A stretch of DNA of 25,098 nucleotides, from the NCBI GenBank assembly GCA_022826515.1, contig JAJDUT010000095.1:1-25098 (forward strand), read 5' to 3'. Below are positions 1 to 7,346 of this stretch, piece after piece (within the stretch, counting starts at the first letter, position 1; each line of letters opens with the position of its first letter). Below the pieces are notes generated by a model, which ran no database searches, was not told the origin of the DNA, and saw only the letters and a program-made list of their open reading frames with translations. The translations under genes and the position numbers were made by a program. Origin of the DNA: Candidatus Latescibacterota bacterium. GTDB lineage: Bacteria > Latescibacterota > UBA2968 > UBA8231.

Positions 1-175
1 TGGTGAAGTGCTGCCAGGTACCGGGCAGATCGACGAACTTGAAATCGACCATCTGCGCGTCGTGTTGGCGTGCTAAAGCCAGCGCGGTGTCGATGGCGCT
101 GGCTTGGGCCGACTTCGGTTTGCTTTTGGCTTTCGGTTTGCTTTTGCTTTTGGCTTTCGCCTTGGCTTTGGCCAT
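1..175 (-). CDS. glnA: Glutamine synthetase type I, N-terminal part (runs off the window)
   Basis: Makes glutamine from glutamate, ammonia and ATP in the cytoplasm. Only the first 58 codons are present, read on the minus strand from an ATG at 175-173. The match is the stretch MVDFKFVDLPGTWQHFT near residues 42-58, which is the conserved start of the type I beta-grasp domain. A purine-rich AAAGGA lies about ten bases upstream of the ATG. Residues 2-22 are an unusual tail of alternating Lys with Ala, Ser or Pro, absent from typical family members, which begin close to the conserved domain. A later in-frame start cannot be excluded, but the only other Met before the conserved stretch is residue 42, inside it. 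Divergent from hrcA, with its own promoter. The family call is firm; the catalytic domain is not visible. Confidence 0.85.
   Translation of the reverse strand, partial: MAKAKAKAKSKSKPKAKSKPKSAQASAIDTALALARQHDAQMVDFKFVDLPGTWQHFT
116..157. repeat. Imperfect tandem repeat coding the Lys-rich tail of GlnA
   Basis: An 18-base unit at 116-133 recurs at 134-157 with one extra 6-base GCTTTT insertion, followed by degenerate copies up to 172. On the minus strand it encodes alternating Lys-Ala, Lys-Ser and Lys-Pro. Such simple repeats change length by slippage, so the tail length may vary between strains. Confidence 0.7.
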
Positions 176-236
176 GAGAGTGCGGTCCTTTCTCGCGTCG
201 AACAGCTTTAAGGTGGTTAGAAAAAACAAAGACTCA

Positions 237-265
237 ATAGTACGATTCTGTAAATCGGCTGTCAA
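237..265 (-). promoter_or_regulatory. Probable sigma-70 promoter of glnA
   Basis: On the minus strand, a perfect TTGACA -35 (265-260) is followed after 17 bases by TACTAT (242-237) as the -10. Transcription would start near 230, leaving a leader of about 55 bases. Back to back with the hrcA promoter. Confidence 0.6.
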
Positions 266-284
266 GCAAGCTGGGCAGCGAGTC

Positions 285-312
285 TTGACAAGCAATCGGC
301 GGCTTTTATTAT
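285..312 (+). promoter_or_regulatory. Probable sigma-70 promoter of the hrcA-grpE-dnaJ operon
   Basis: A perfect TTGACA (285-290) and TATTAT (307-312) are 16 bases apart. Start of transcription would be near 319, about 50 bases before hrcA. The inverted repeat TGTCAAG (260-266) / CTTGACA (284-290) here is accounted for by the two divergent -35 boxes. I see no CIRCE element (TTAGCACTC-N9-GAGTGCTAA) in 176-368. Confidence 0.65.
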
Positions 313-368
313 ATCTCAGACCCTCAGTATCTATCTGGCGTTTATGCCGCTGGGGATTCTTTCCGTCC

Positions 369-1403
369 ATGGCCACTAGCCCACTATCCAAACGCGAAAT
401 CCAAGTTCTGCTTGCCTTGGTCAAAGCCCACGTTGCCCTTGGTGCTCCAGTTGGCTCACAGACGTTGAACCAGCGCGAAGATCTAGGCGTCAGTTCGGCT
501 ACCATACGCAATGCCTTAGCCTCCCTAGAGGAAAAGGGCTACGTTTCCCAGCCCCATGTCTCAGCGGGCCGCATTCCCTCTGAAAAGGGCTACCGATTCT
601 ACGTGCAGCGCTGCATGGCAACGGCAGACATTGGCTCGGACGAGGCTGAGATCACCCTGCGACAGCAGCTAGAGGCCGCACAACAGGAGGGCGATTACGA
701 GGAGATTCTGCATCAACTGGCGAGGACTATCGGCGACTTGTCGGACCAACTCGGGTTGGTTTTGGCCCCGCGCTTCAATCAGGGCATCTTTCACAAGCTG
801 GAGCTTTGGCACTTGGGACAGCGCCGCTTGTTGCTCGTCGTCACGATCCGTGGAGGCCTGACAAAGAGCTTGATGATCGAGGTCGATTGCGCGGTGTCGC
901 AGCGCGATTTAGAGGCCCTGAGTCGGCTTTTTAACGAGCGCTTGCACGGGTTGACGATGGCTGAAATTCAAAACGCGGTCGAGGCGCGAATGGTCGAGTT
1001 AGGGCCAGTCCCGCAGCCAGTGGTGGAGGCCGTCATAGGTCAGATCGAAGGTTTGGCTATTACGCGCGGTGCCGATCTCCACGTCTCGGGGACCCGCAAT
1101 CTCTGCCTAAAGCCCGAATTTGACGACCCGAGCCACGTGGCTGGTTTGGTCGATTTAGTGGAGAAAAAGGATATTCTCGCTCAGCTTATGAGCGAGCGGC
1201 ACGGCGTGGTCATCACCATTGGTTCCGAGCATCGGCCACAGGCGATGGGGCGATGCAGTATGGTGACGGCCAGCTACGAGGTTACCGGAGCCAAAGGCGT
1301 AATGGGTGTAATCGGCGTAATTGGCCCGACGCGCATGCCCTATAGATCCTTGGTGAACTTGGTCAATTGCGCGGCCTCCCGAGCGGCAAATCTGATCTGC
1401 TAA
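369..1403 (+). CDS. hrcA: Heat-inducible transcription repressor HrcA
   Basis: Represses chaperone operons by binding CIRCE operators and is released when GroEL is titrated by unfolded proteins. The 344-residue product has the N-terminal winged helix with the family hallmarks: PVGSQTL, SSATIRNALASLEEKGY and PHVSAGRIPSEKGYRFYV within the first 80 residues. The GAF-like dimerisation domain follows, and the C-terminal stretch ends in a conserved GPTRMPY motif. The reading frame is open back to base 3, but that part covers glnA and both promoters, and homology begins at the ATG at 369, so this start was chosen. First gene of hrcA-grpE-dnaJ. No CIRCE is seen upstream, so autoregulation through the usual operator is not supported here. 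Confidence 0.95.
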   Translation: MATSPLSKREIQVLLALVKAHVALGAPVGSQTLNQREDLGVSSATIRNALASLEEKGYVSQPHVSAGRIPSEKGYRFYVQRCMATADIGSDEAEITLRQQLEAAQQEGDYEEILHQLARTIGDLSDQLGLVLAPRFNQGIFHKLELWHLGQRRLLLVVTIRGGLTKSLMIEVDCAVSQRDLEALSRLFNERLHGLTMAEIQNAVEARMVELGPVPQPVVEAVIGQIEGLAITRGADLHVSGTRNLCLKPEFDDPSHVAGLVDLVEKKDILAQLMSERHGVVITIGSEHRPQAMGRCSMVTASYEVTGAKGVMGVIGVIGPTRMPYRSLVNLVNCAASRAANLIC

Positions 1404-1449
1404 CGAATTTTTGTCCCAATCTATTCACAGTTAAGAGTAAGGAGTGTCG

Positions 1450-2097
1450 ATGAGCGAGCGCGAAACTCAGGACCACGTCGCAGTGGACGAGGCGAGCGCG
1501 GAGGGTTCCGTCGAGTCGCAGGACGAAGCGGCGGAGCCATGCGAACAAGCAGCGACCGAGGCGGAAAAAGAAGCAGCGGCGGAGTCGCAGGAAACAGCAG
1601 CAGAATCACAGGACGAAGCGGCCGATGAGGCCGATGGGCTGGCCGAACTTGAGGCGGCTCGCGCCGAGGCGGCGGCTAATTACGACCGCTATGTGCGGGC
1701 GGTCGCCGAGTTGGATAACTACCGCAAGCGCACGGTGCGGATGCGCGCGGAAACGCGGGATGAAATCTTGCGCGATATCTTGTTGCAAGTCGCGCCCATC
1801 TTGGACAACTTGCGTCGCGCCCTTCGTCAGGAGACCCAAGAAGCCGAGTTGCTCAAGCAGGGCGTCGAATTGATCTGTGGCCAGTTCAACGACGTTCTCC
1901 AAGGCTACGGACTAGCCGAGATCGAGGCGCTGGGTCAGTCTTTTGACCCCGAAGTCCACGAGGCTCTAGCCGAAGTCCCAGACGACGAGCACGCTCCCGG
2001 TACGGTCATTGAGGAGATGGAGAAGGGCTACAAACTCAACGACAAGGTAGTCCGTTACGCGCGCGTCGTCGTCAGTAAGGCGAGCGCGGAGAGCTGA
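1450..2097 (+). CDS. grpE: Nucleotide exchange factor GrpE
   Basis: Releases ADP from DnaK so the chaperone cycle can continue. The 215-residue product has a disordered acidic, Ala/Glu/Gln-rich N-terminus (about 60 residues, with ESQDEAAE-like segments repeated), then the long dimerising helix (YDRYVRAVAELDNYRKR), and the C-terminal beta domain with FDPEVHEALAEV and the closing GYKLNDKVVRYARVVVSK. The ATG at 1450 was preferred over an in-frame GTG at 1444 because AAGGAG at 1439-1444 is correctly spaced for it and overlaps the GTG. It lies between hrcA and dnaJ; dnaK, often found between grpE and dnaJ, is not here. Confidence 0.95.
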   Translation: MSERETQDHVAVDEASAEGSVESQDEAAEPCEQAATEAEKEAAAESQETAAESQDEAADEADGLAELEAARAEAAANYDRYVRAVAELDNYRKRTVRMRAETRDEILRDILLQVAPILDNLRRALRQETQEAELLKQGVELICGQFNDVLQGYGLAEIEALGQSFDPEVHEALAEVPDDEHAPGTVIEEMEKGYKLNDKVVRYARVVVSKASAES

Positions 2098-2105
2098 GGA
2101 ACTGA

Positions 2106-3248
2106 ATGTCCAAAAGGGACTATTACGAAGTACTGGGCCTTGAGCGGGACGCCAGCGATAGCGCGATCAAAGGGGCGTACCGCAAGAAGGCGCTGAAGTA
2201 CCATCCAGATCGCAATCCTGGAGACGCCGCGGCCGAGGAGCAATTCAAGGAGGCATCCGAAGCATACGAAGTGCTTTCGGACCCCGAGAAGAAGGCCGCG
2301 TACGATCGCTATGGGCACGCCGCCGTTGAGAGCAATTTCGGTCGCGGCGGCTTTCAGTGGTCGGATTTTACGCACGCGGGCGATTTCCAAGACATTTTCG
2401 GCGATATTTTCGAGAGCTTCTTCGGCGGGAGTCGGCGGTCGCGAGGGGGATCGGTGAAGCCAAAGGGCCGCGACTTGAAGATCAAAGTGGCCTTGACGCT
2501 AGAGGAGATCGCCACGGGCGTGGAAAAGAACATTGCCTTGACGCGCTTGCAGCGCTGCAAAAGCTGCGATGGAACCGGTGCGGCTAGTGGAGCGGACCGC
2601 AAGGTCTGCGGTACTTGCGGTGGGCAGGGCCAAGTGCAACAGATGGCGCGTACCCTCTTTGGCCCATCAATGACCGTGGTGACGTGTCCGACCTGCGAAG
2701 GGGAGGGGTATATTGTGTCCAATCCCTGTCCAGAGTGCCGGGGCGAGGGCCGCGAACGCGGCCAAGCGACTCTGACGGTGCGCATTCCCGCTGGCGTCCA
2801 AGAAGGCAACTACATTCCATTGCGCGGCCAAGGCGAAGTTGGGCCGCGCGGGGGGCCGGCCGGAGATTGCTTGGTTTTTATAGAAGAAAAAGAGCACGAC
2901 TATTTTATCCGCGATGGCAACCACGTGATCTACCGATTGCCCTTGGGGTTTGCCCAAGCTGCACTAGGCGCGGAAGTAGAGGTCCCAACCTTGTCCGGCA
3001 AGGCCCTGTTGAAAATCCCCGCTGGTACCCAATCAGGGCGCGTCTTCCGCATGGGTGGTCGGGGCATTCCGGACGTCAACGGCCGCGGTGTCGGCGACCA
3101 GCTAGTCGAGGTCGTCTTGTGGACTCCCGAGGGCCTCAGCCGACGAGAGCGCGAACTATTCACCGAGCTAGCTGAGCTCGAAAATGAGCGCGTGGCCCTA
3201 GAGGGCGAGAGTTTCTTCGCCAAAGTGTGCAAGGCCTTCGGCTCCTAA
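2106..3248 (+). CDS. dnaJ: Chaperone DnaJ (Hsp40, type I)
   Basis: Delivers unfolded proteins to DnaK and stimulates its ATPase. The 380-residue product has all type I parts in order: J domain (residues 1-70, HPD at 33-35), a Gly/Phe-rich linker (about 79-117), a zinc-binding region with four CxxCxGxG repeats starting at CKSC 151 and including CGTC, CPTC and CPEC 208-211, then the C-terminal substrate-binding domains. Length is normal for the family. It starts 8 bases after the grpE stop, so the two are surely cotranscribed. Its DnaK partner must be encoded outside this window. Confidence 0.97.
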   Translation: MSKRDYYEVLGLERDASDSAIKGAYRKKALKYHPDRNPGDAAAEEQFKEASEAYEVLSDPEKKAAYDRYGHAAVESNFGRGGFQWSDFTHAGDFQDIFGDIFESFFGGSRRSRGGSVKPKGRDLKIKVALTLEEIATGVEKNIALTRLQRCKSCDGTGAASGADRKVCGTCGGQGQVQQMARTLFGPSMTVVTCPTCEGEGYIVSNPCPECRGEGRERGQATLTVRIPAGVQEGNYIPLRGQGEVGPRGGPAGDCLVFIEEKEHDYFIRDGNHVIYRLPLGFAQAALGAEVEVPTLSGKALLKIPAGTQSGRVFRMGGRGIPDVNGRGVGDQLVEVVLWTPEGLSRRERELFTELAELENERVALEGESFFAKVCKAFGS

Positions 3249-3260
3249 GAGTAGGTACCC

Positions 3261-4058
3261 TTGTCCGTTCCCCGAATCGACCCGGCTCGACTGAGCTCGC
3301 CGAAGTCCTTAGCCCAAGTGCGCCATACCGTCGCCATTGCCAGTGCCAAGGGCGGCGTGGGCAAATCGACTGTAAGTATCAACTTGGCCGTGAGTCTGGC
3401 GGCCCAAGGGGCTCGCGTCGGCCTGCTTGACGCCGACATCTACGGCCCGAGCATTCCCTTGATGATGGGTATCAGGCAGCAGCCCGCAACCGGGCAGGAG
3501 GGCACCATGCGCCCGGTGTACAAGGCCGGGGTTGCCCTGATGTCGATTGGTTTTATCGCCGGTGAGGACGCGCCTGTAGTTTGGCGGGGGCCGCTTTTGG
3601 CTCGGGCATTGCAGCAGTTTTTGCATCAAGTAGAGTGGGGGCCGCTCGACTATTTATTAATCGATCTGCCACCTGGTACTGGGGATGTGCCGCTTACCTT
3701 GAGTCAGGCCGTGGCCCTGTCCGGTGCCTTGATCGTGACCACTCCGCAGAGCGTGGCGCTGGAGGATGTGGAGCGTGGCATTGCCATGTTTTCCAAGGTC
3801 GAGGTAGATATCCTCGGGATCGTCGAAAACATGAGCTATTACCTGTGTAGCCAATGCGGCCAGCGCCACGAGATTTTCGGCTGCGGAGGGGGAGCCGAAG
3901 CTGCGGAACGGTTGGGGTTGCCCTTCTTGGGTGAGTTACCTCTCTCGGCTGCAATTCGTCAGAGCGGGGATGAAGGACGGGCTGAGCCTGATTCGCTTTT
4001 CGCCGCAATCGGCGAGGGGCTCGTCGCCGAGTTGCGCCGCCTGGAGGCCAGTGAGTGA
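3261..4058 (+). CDS. mrp: Mrp/NBP35-family iron-sulfur cluster carrier ATPase
   Basis: A cytoplasmic P-loop ATPase that binds a [4Fe-4S] cluster and passes it to apoproteins. The 265-residue product has the deviant Walker A KGGVGKST (residues 30-37), the IDLPPGTGD switch motif (134-142) and the CSQC cluster-binding pair (Cys196 and Cys199), which bridges two subunits. The N-terminal MIP18/DUF59 domain of longer Mrp proteins is absent, as in many short members. The start is a TTG with a weak AGG upstream; no ATG or stronger site lies before the P-loop. It sits 12 bases after dnaJ and overlaps prmA by 8 bases. Confidence 0.92.
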   Translation: MSVPRIDPARLSSPKSLAQVRHTVAIASAKGGVGKSTVSINLAVSLAAQGARVGLLDADIYGPSIPLMMGIRQQPATGQEGTMRPVYKAGVALMSIGFIAGEDAPVVWRGPLLARALQQFLHQVEWGPLDYLLIDLPPGTGDVPLTLSQAVALSGALIVTTPQSVALEDVERGIAMFSKVEVDILGIVENMSYYLCSQCGQRHEIFGCGGGAEAAERLGLPFLGELPLSAAIRQSGDEGRAEPDSLFAAIGEGLVAELRRLEASE

Positions 4059-4932
4059 TCGGTCTTGGCACTGCTTGCGGCTAGCGGTGCCTGCGGCCTG
4101 TGCCGAGGATGTGAGTGTGTGGGCGTACGAGTTGGGTAGCTGCGGCCTGCAGGCTGAGGAAGTGGGGGAGTGGACGCAGTTGAGCGCGTATTTTGCAGCC
4201 GAGCCTGTGCGCGATTTGGCTGGGATTCGGCGCGAGTTGACGCGTAGGCTCGCCGCGCTCGGTTTGGCGTCGCCGATAGGCACCGAATGCGTAGAGGAGC
4301 AGGATTGGGAGGCTGAGTGGCGGCGGTTCTTTGCGCCGGTGTGGGCCACCGAGCGGATCGTCGTCCATCCTTCGTGGATTCCGGTCGAGATAGCCGAGGG
4401 CCAAATCGCCGTGTGCATAGACCCCAAAATGGCCTTTGGCACGGGTGGGCACGAATCGACCCAGCTTTGCTTGCAGGCATTGGAGCGCTGTCTGCGCCCC
4501 GGAATGCGCTGTCTGGACTTGGGGACGGGTAGCGGCATTCTCAGCATTGCCGCCGCGCTGTTGGGGGCCGGACCGGTGCTCGCCGTGGATATCGACGAGC
4601 AGGCCGTGGCCAATGCGCGGGAAAACTTGGCGCACAACCGCATTGGCTCTGAGCAGGTCAAGGTTCGGCTGGGAGGGGTGGAGGCCGTCGTGGAAACACC
4701 CTTTGACATGGTCTTGGCCAATATCCAAAGCCACGTGCTGCGACCTCTGTTAGCCCCTTTGCGCGGCTTATTGGCAGCGGACGGACGGATTGCGTTTTCG
4801 GGTTTGCTGGCGCGGGAAGAAGCGGCTTTTTGCCGTTGGGTCACAGAAGCTAAATTAGAGGTCGATACAATCTTGACAAAAGAAGCGTGGATCTGCGTGG
4901 TAGCGCGAAACTGTGGAGGTCAATTTGACTAG
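4051..4932 (+). CDS. prmA: Ribosomal protein L11 methyltransferase PrmA
   Basis: Trimethylates L11 using S-adenosylmethionine. The product is 293 residues, the usual PrmA length, when started at the GTG at 4051, which has GGAGG just upstream (4043-4047). The frame is open further back into mrp, but that part has no homology. Diagnostic motifs are FGTGGHEST (about 129-137), the SAM-binding LDLGTGSG (155-162), the acidic VLAVDID that ends the next strand, and VLANIQ, the substrate-side NI motif. The start overlaps the end of mrp by 8 bases and the end overlaps aroQ by 8 bases, suggesting translational coupling. In many bacteria prmA lies next to dnaJ, as here. Confidence 0.93.
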   Translation: MSDRSWHCLRLAVPAACAEDVSVWAYELGSCGLQAEEVGEWTQLSAYFAAEPVRDLAGIRRELTRRLAALGLASPIGTECVEEQDWEAEWRRFFAPVWATERIVVHPSWIPVEIAEGQIAVCIDPKMAFGTGGHESTQLCLQALERCLRPGMRCLDLGTGSGILSIAAALLGAGPVLAVDIDEQAVANARENLAHNRIGSEQVKVRLGGVEAVVETPFDMVLANIQSHVLRPLLAPLRGLLAADGRIAFSGLLAREEAAFCRWVTEAKLEVDTILTKEAWICVVARNCGGQFD

Positions 4933-5377
4933 TATCCTAGTCCTACACGGACCTAATCTCAACTTGCTGGGCACGCGCGAGCCCGAGGTGTATGGTCGGG
5001 AGACTTTGGCGGCGATCGACGCGTTGATCGCCGACCACGCACAGCGGCTCGGGGTGCAGGTGCGCTGTCGCCAATCCAATAGCGAGGGCGCGCTAATCGA
5101 CGCTTTGCACCAAGCCCAAGAGCAGGGTTTGGTGTTCAATCCAGGGGCCTTTACCCACTATAGCTTGGCCTTGCGCGACGCCGTGGCGGCCAAGGGGTTG
5201 CCGACCGTCGAGGTGCATCTGTCCAATGTCCACGCCCGGGAATCGTTTCGCCAGCACTCAGTTATCGCGCCCGTCTGTCTGGGGCAAGTCGCTGGGTTTG
5301 GCAGTTTTAGCTACGTGCTCGGGCTAGAGGCTTTGGTGCAGCACTTGCGGGATGTGGAAGGCGCTCAGAACGAATAG
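4925..5377 (+). CDS. aroQ: Type II 3-dehydroquinate dehydratase
   Basis: Catalyses the third step of the shikimate pathway, 3-dehydroquinate to 3-dehydroshikimate, as a dodecamer. The 150-residue product has every family motif: [17 protein letters not shown] with Arg18 and catalytic Tyr23, [21 protein letters not shown] with Asn73, and [12 protein letters not shown] with catalytic His98, then the RQHS loop. The TTG start at 4925 was chosen because GGAGGT (4915-4920) is correctly spaced for it and the family usually begins four or five residues before the first strand; the GTG at 4913 lies before that site. Its last 13 bases overlap the convergent gene at 5365-5949. Confidence 0.95.
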   Translation: MTSILVLHGPNLNLLGTREPEVYGRETLAAIDALIADHAQRLGVQVRCRQSNSEGALIDALHQAQEQGLVFNPGAFTHYSLALRDAVAAKGLPTVEVHLSNVHARESFRQHSVIAPVCLGQVAGFGSFSYVLGLEALVQHLRDVEGAQNE

Positions 5378-5949
5378 ACGTAGGATACGCCGACGCGCGG
5401 CTCGCCGTGGTGGAAACTGAGCTCGGGAAAGATGCGGCGGGTGGTTTTGCGCGGGATCAGGGCCACCCCGAAGCTGCCGACGGCGAGCGCCGCGGTGGAC
5501 CAGCCATAGAGGCGGGCGAGATCGGCTTTGTCGTCGAGCTTTTGGGCGCGGGATTCTTGGCCGTGTTCGCGGTTGAGGGCCGCTTCGGCTTCGTTGTCGG
5601 AAGCCCGGTCGAATTGCAGCCAAGAGAGCAGGCCGAAGGCAAGGGCTCCCCCGAGAAAACTGATGTAGGGAAACTCGGTCACCGAGACCGTCTGGGCACC
5701 CCCACCCAGCGATTCGAGGGTGATGATCTTGTCGATTTCGGTCTTGTCGAAAGTGAAGATCTTGTCGTTGACGCGCATGATGACCAGATCTTGGTCCTTT
5801 TCTATTAGATTGCCTTCCACTAAGCTGCCATCGGCCAGATAGAGGCGGGTATCTGCTCCGGCGATAGGCGCCGGTTCCGTCTCTGCGAGGGCCATGACGG
5901 GTTGCAAAACGAGGCAAAAACAGGCAACTAACGCCGTGTAGCGCTTCAT
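5365..5949 (-). CDS. Secreted or envelope protein of unknown function
   Basis: I do not recognise this 194-residue protein. It begins with a clear signal peptide (Lys-Arg, a hydrophobic core, then a likely cut after ALA near residue 22). After it comes a small all-beta-looking segment of the kind that occurs in many periplasmic proteins ([10 protein letters not shown], then [11 protein letters not shown]). There are two Gly/Ala-rich hydrophobic stretches (about 95-115 and 145-165), separated by a charged helical segment. The last residues, [10 protein letters not shown], end in Phe with alternating hydrophobics, like the C-terminal strand of outer-membrane beta-barrels. The frame is open upstream, but the ATG at 5949 has AGAGGAG eight bases before it and a good promoter. 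Convergent with aroQ. Confidence 0.75.
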   Translation of the reverse strand: MKRYTALVACFCLVLQPVMALAETEPAPIAGADTRLYLADGSLVEGNLIEKDQDLVIMRVNDKIFTFDKTEIDKIITLESLGGGAQTVSVTEFPYISFLGGALAFGLLSWLQFDRASDNEAEAALNREHGQESRAQKLDDKADLARLYGWSTAALAVGSFGVALIPRKTTRRIFPELSFHHGEPRVGVSYVYSF

Positions 5950-5978
5950 GTTAAGGCTCCTCTTGGTAACTTTTCGCA

Positions 5979-6006
5979 AATATACTAGGTCGATACCTAA
6001 TGTCAA
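5979..6006 (-). promoter_or_regulatory. Probable sigma-70 promoter of the minus-strand envelope gene
   Basis: On the minus strand a perfect TTGACA (6006-6001) and TATATT (5984-5979) are 16 bases apart. Transcription would begin near 5972, 23 bases before the ATG at 5949. The -35 box lies inside the first codons of the divergent rnhB-yraN gene if that gene starts at 6000. Confidence 0.6.
5986..5999. repeat. Short inverted repeat TAGGT-CGAT-ACCTA in a divergent promoter
   Basis: Perfect 5-base arms (5986-5990 and 5995-5999) around a 4-base centre, between the -10 and -35 of the minus-strand promoter and directly before the ATG at 6000. A plus-strand TATACT (5981-5986) could be the -10 of the gene at 6000, though no good -35 lies at the right distance. 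A regulator binding here could affect both directions. The arms are short enough to arise by chance. Confidence 0.35.
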
Positions 6007-7346
6007 TAGATGAGACGCCTGCCGGTATGAACCGTTCCTGCGAGCGGGACGCCGCGGCCGAACTTGCCGGAATGACGATTGCTCAGATACGCGCACAGGT
6101 AGCGGAGTGGGAAAGCGGCGATCCGGGCTGGGCCTTGCTCGAAAAAGATCGCCGCGTTGGCGTCCGGCGCTTGGTGGTCGAGCGGCGGCGGCGCGATGCG
6201 CGGGAGCAGGCTGAGTCCCAACGGCGAGAGCGGCTCTTGCACTTTGAACGGCATTTTTGGGCACAAGGGGTGCATCGAGTAGCTGGTGTCGATGAGGCGG
6301 GGCGCGGTTGTTTGGCGGGGCCTGTGGTGGCCGCCGCGGTCGTCTTGTCGCCAGATTGTGCCATCGCCAAGATCGACGATTCCAAGAAGCTGTCGCGGAC
6401 CCAGCGCGAGGCTCTATACGAAGAAATTGCGGCCAAGGCTATAGCCGTGGGAATCGGGCAGATAGAGGCCGAGGAGATCGACCAGTTGAACATCCTGCAG
6501 GCCTCGCTCAAGGCCATGCGCTTGGCGCTGGAGAATTTGCCCATTCCGCCCGACCGGGTGCTGATCGACGGGCACCTGCCGGCGCGCAGTCCCTATCCCG
6601 AGCAAGCCATCATCGACGGAGACGCCCGTTCGCTGTCGGTTGCTGCGGCCTCAATCGTGGCCAAAGTACACCGCGACCGCCTGATGTGCGAATGCGACGT
6701 CCGCTATCCCGAATACGGGTTTGCCGCGCACAAAGGCTACGGCAGTGCCGCGCACTTAGCCGCGCTTGATGTTCATGGCCCTTGCCCGCTGCACCGCCGC
6801 AGTTTCGGTCCGGTGGCCGCACGAGTCGCCGAGCCGCGCTCGGAGCTTTTTCTCTCTTTTGAGGAGGGCATATACGACTGCGCCAACCTCGCCGAGCTAG
6901 AACAGTTAGGACAGTTAGTCAGAGAGGCCGCCGACGAGTTGGCCGCCGATGAACTGACGGCTCTGAGAGGGGTCTATCGGGAGCAGCGCGACAAGCTAGG
7001 GGATATCGGGCGGCAGGGTGAAGCGGCGGCCGCGACCTATCTGGAAGAACGGGGCTATCGGATACAGGAGCGTCGCTATCGCGCTGCTGGCGGCGAGATC
7101 GACTTGGTGGCCGAAGAGCAGGGCGAATTGGTCTTTGTCGAGGTAAAGGCCAGCCAGCGCGCGGGCCGCCCCGAACAAAGGGTGAATCGCGTCAAGAGGC
7201 AGCGTTTGACGCGGGCCGCCCAGCACTATCTCCAATACCGCGCCGGGGCCGATGCGGTCTGCCGCTTCGATGTGGTCGCCGTGTGGTTGCGCCCGGCCGA
7301 CACAGAAATTGAGCATTGGCCGGACGCGTTCAAGCCTCTCGATTAA
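6000..7346 (+). CDS. rnhB: Fused ribonuclease HII and YraN-like (UPF0102) nuclease-fold protein
   Basis: A 448-residue fusion. Residues about 26-275 are RNase HII, which cuts RNA in RNA-DNA hybrids and at single ribonucleotides: DEAGRG (98-103, catalytic Asp98 and Glu99), DSKKLS (127-132), LIDG (Asp190), SVAAASIVAKVHRDRLM (Asp226) and HKGYGSAAH. The leading segment resembles the N-terminal extension of long RNase HII proteins. Residues 276-335 are a charged linker. Residues about 336-430 are a YraN/UPF0102 domain of the restriction-endonuclease fold: GRQGEAAAATYLEERGY, GEIDLV (Glu366, Asp368) and VFVEVK (Glu381, Lys383), the full PD-(D/E)xK set. The two genes are commonly neighbours, so fusion is understandable. 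ATG at 6027 or 6072 are alternative starts. It shares its TTAA end with convergent pyrC. Confidence 0.9.
   Translation: MSIDETPAGMNRSCERDAAAELAGMTIAQIRAQVAEWESGDPGWALLEKDRRVGVRRLVVERRRRDAREQAESQRRERLLHFERHFWAQGVHRVAGVDEAGRGCLAGPVVAAAVVLSPDCAIAKIDDSKKLSRTQREALYEEIAAKAIAVGIGQIEAEEIDQLNILQASLKAMRLALENLPIPPDRVLIDGHLPARSPYPEQAIIDGDARSLSVAAASIVAKVHRDRLMCECDVRYPEYGFAAHKGYGSAAHLAALDVHGPCPLHRRSFGPVAARVAEPRSELFLSFEEGIYDCANLAELEQLGQLVREAADELAADELTALRGVYREQRDKLGDIGRQGEAAAATYLEERGYRIQERRYRAAGGEIDLVAEEQGELVFVEVKASQRAGRPEQRVNRVKRQRLTRAAQHYLQYRAGADAVCRFDVVAVWLRPADTEIEHWPDAFKPLD

Noticed and set aside
260..290. TGTCAAG/CTTGACA inverted repeat as an HrcA operator
   Set aside because: Its arms are simply the two divergent TTGACA -35 boxes and it does not resemble CIRCE, so an operator is not needed to explain it.
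3..368. Open frame extending hrcA by 122 codons upstream
   Set aside because: It runs over the glnA start on the other strand and both promoters, has no HrcA-like residues, and homology begins at the ATG at 369.
3936..4844. 302-codon minus-strand open frame across mrp and prmA
   Set aside because: It lies opposite two unmistakable genes and its Ser/Ala/Arg-rich translation shows no domain.
5950..6264. Upstream extension of the minus-strand envelope protein
   Set aside because: It would put about 105 residues before a clear signal peptide and would overlap rnhB-yraN; the ATG at 5949 has a good ribosome binding site and promoter.
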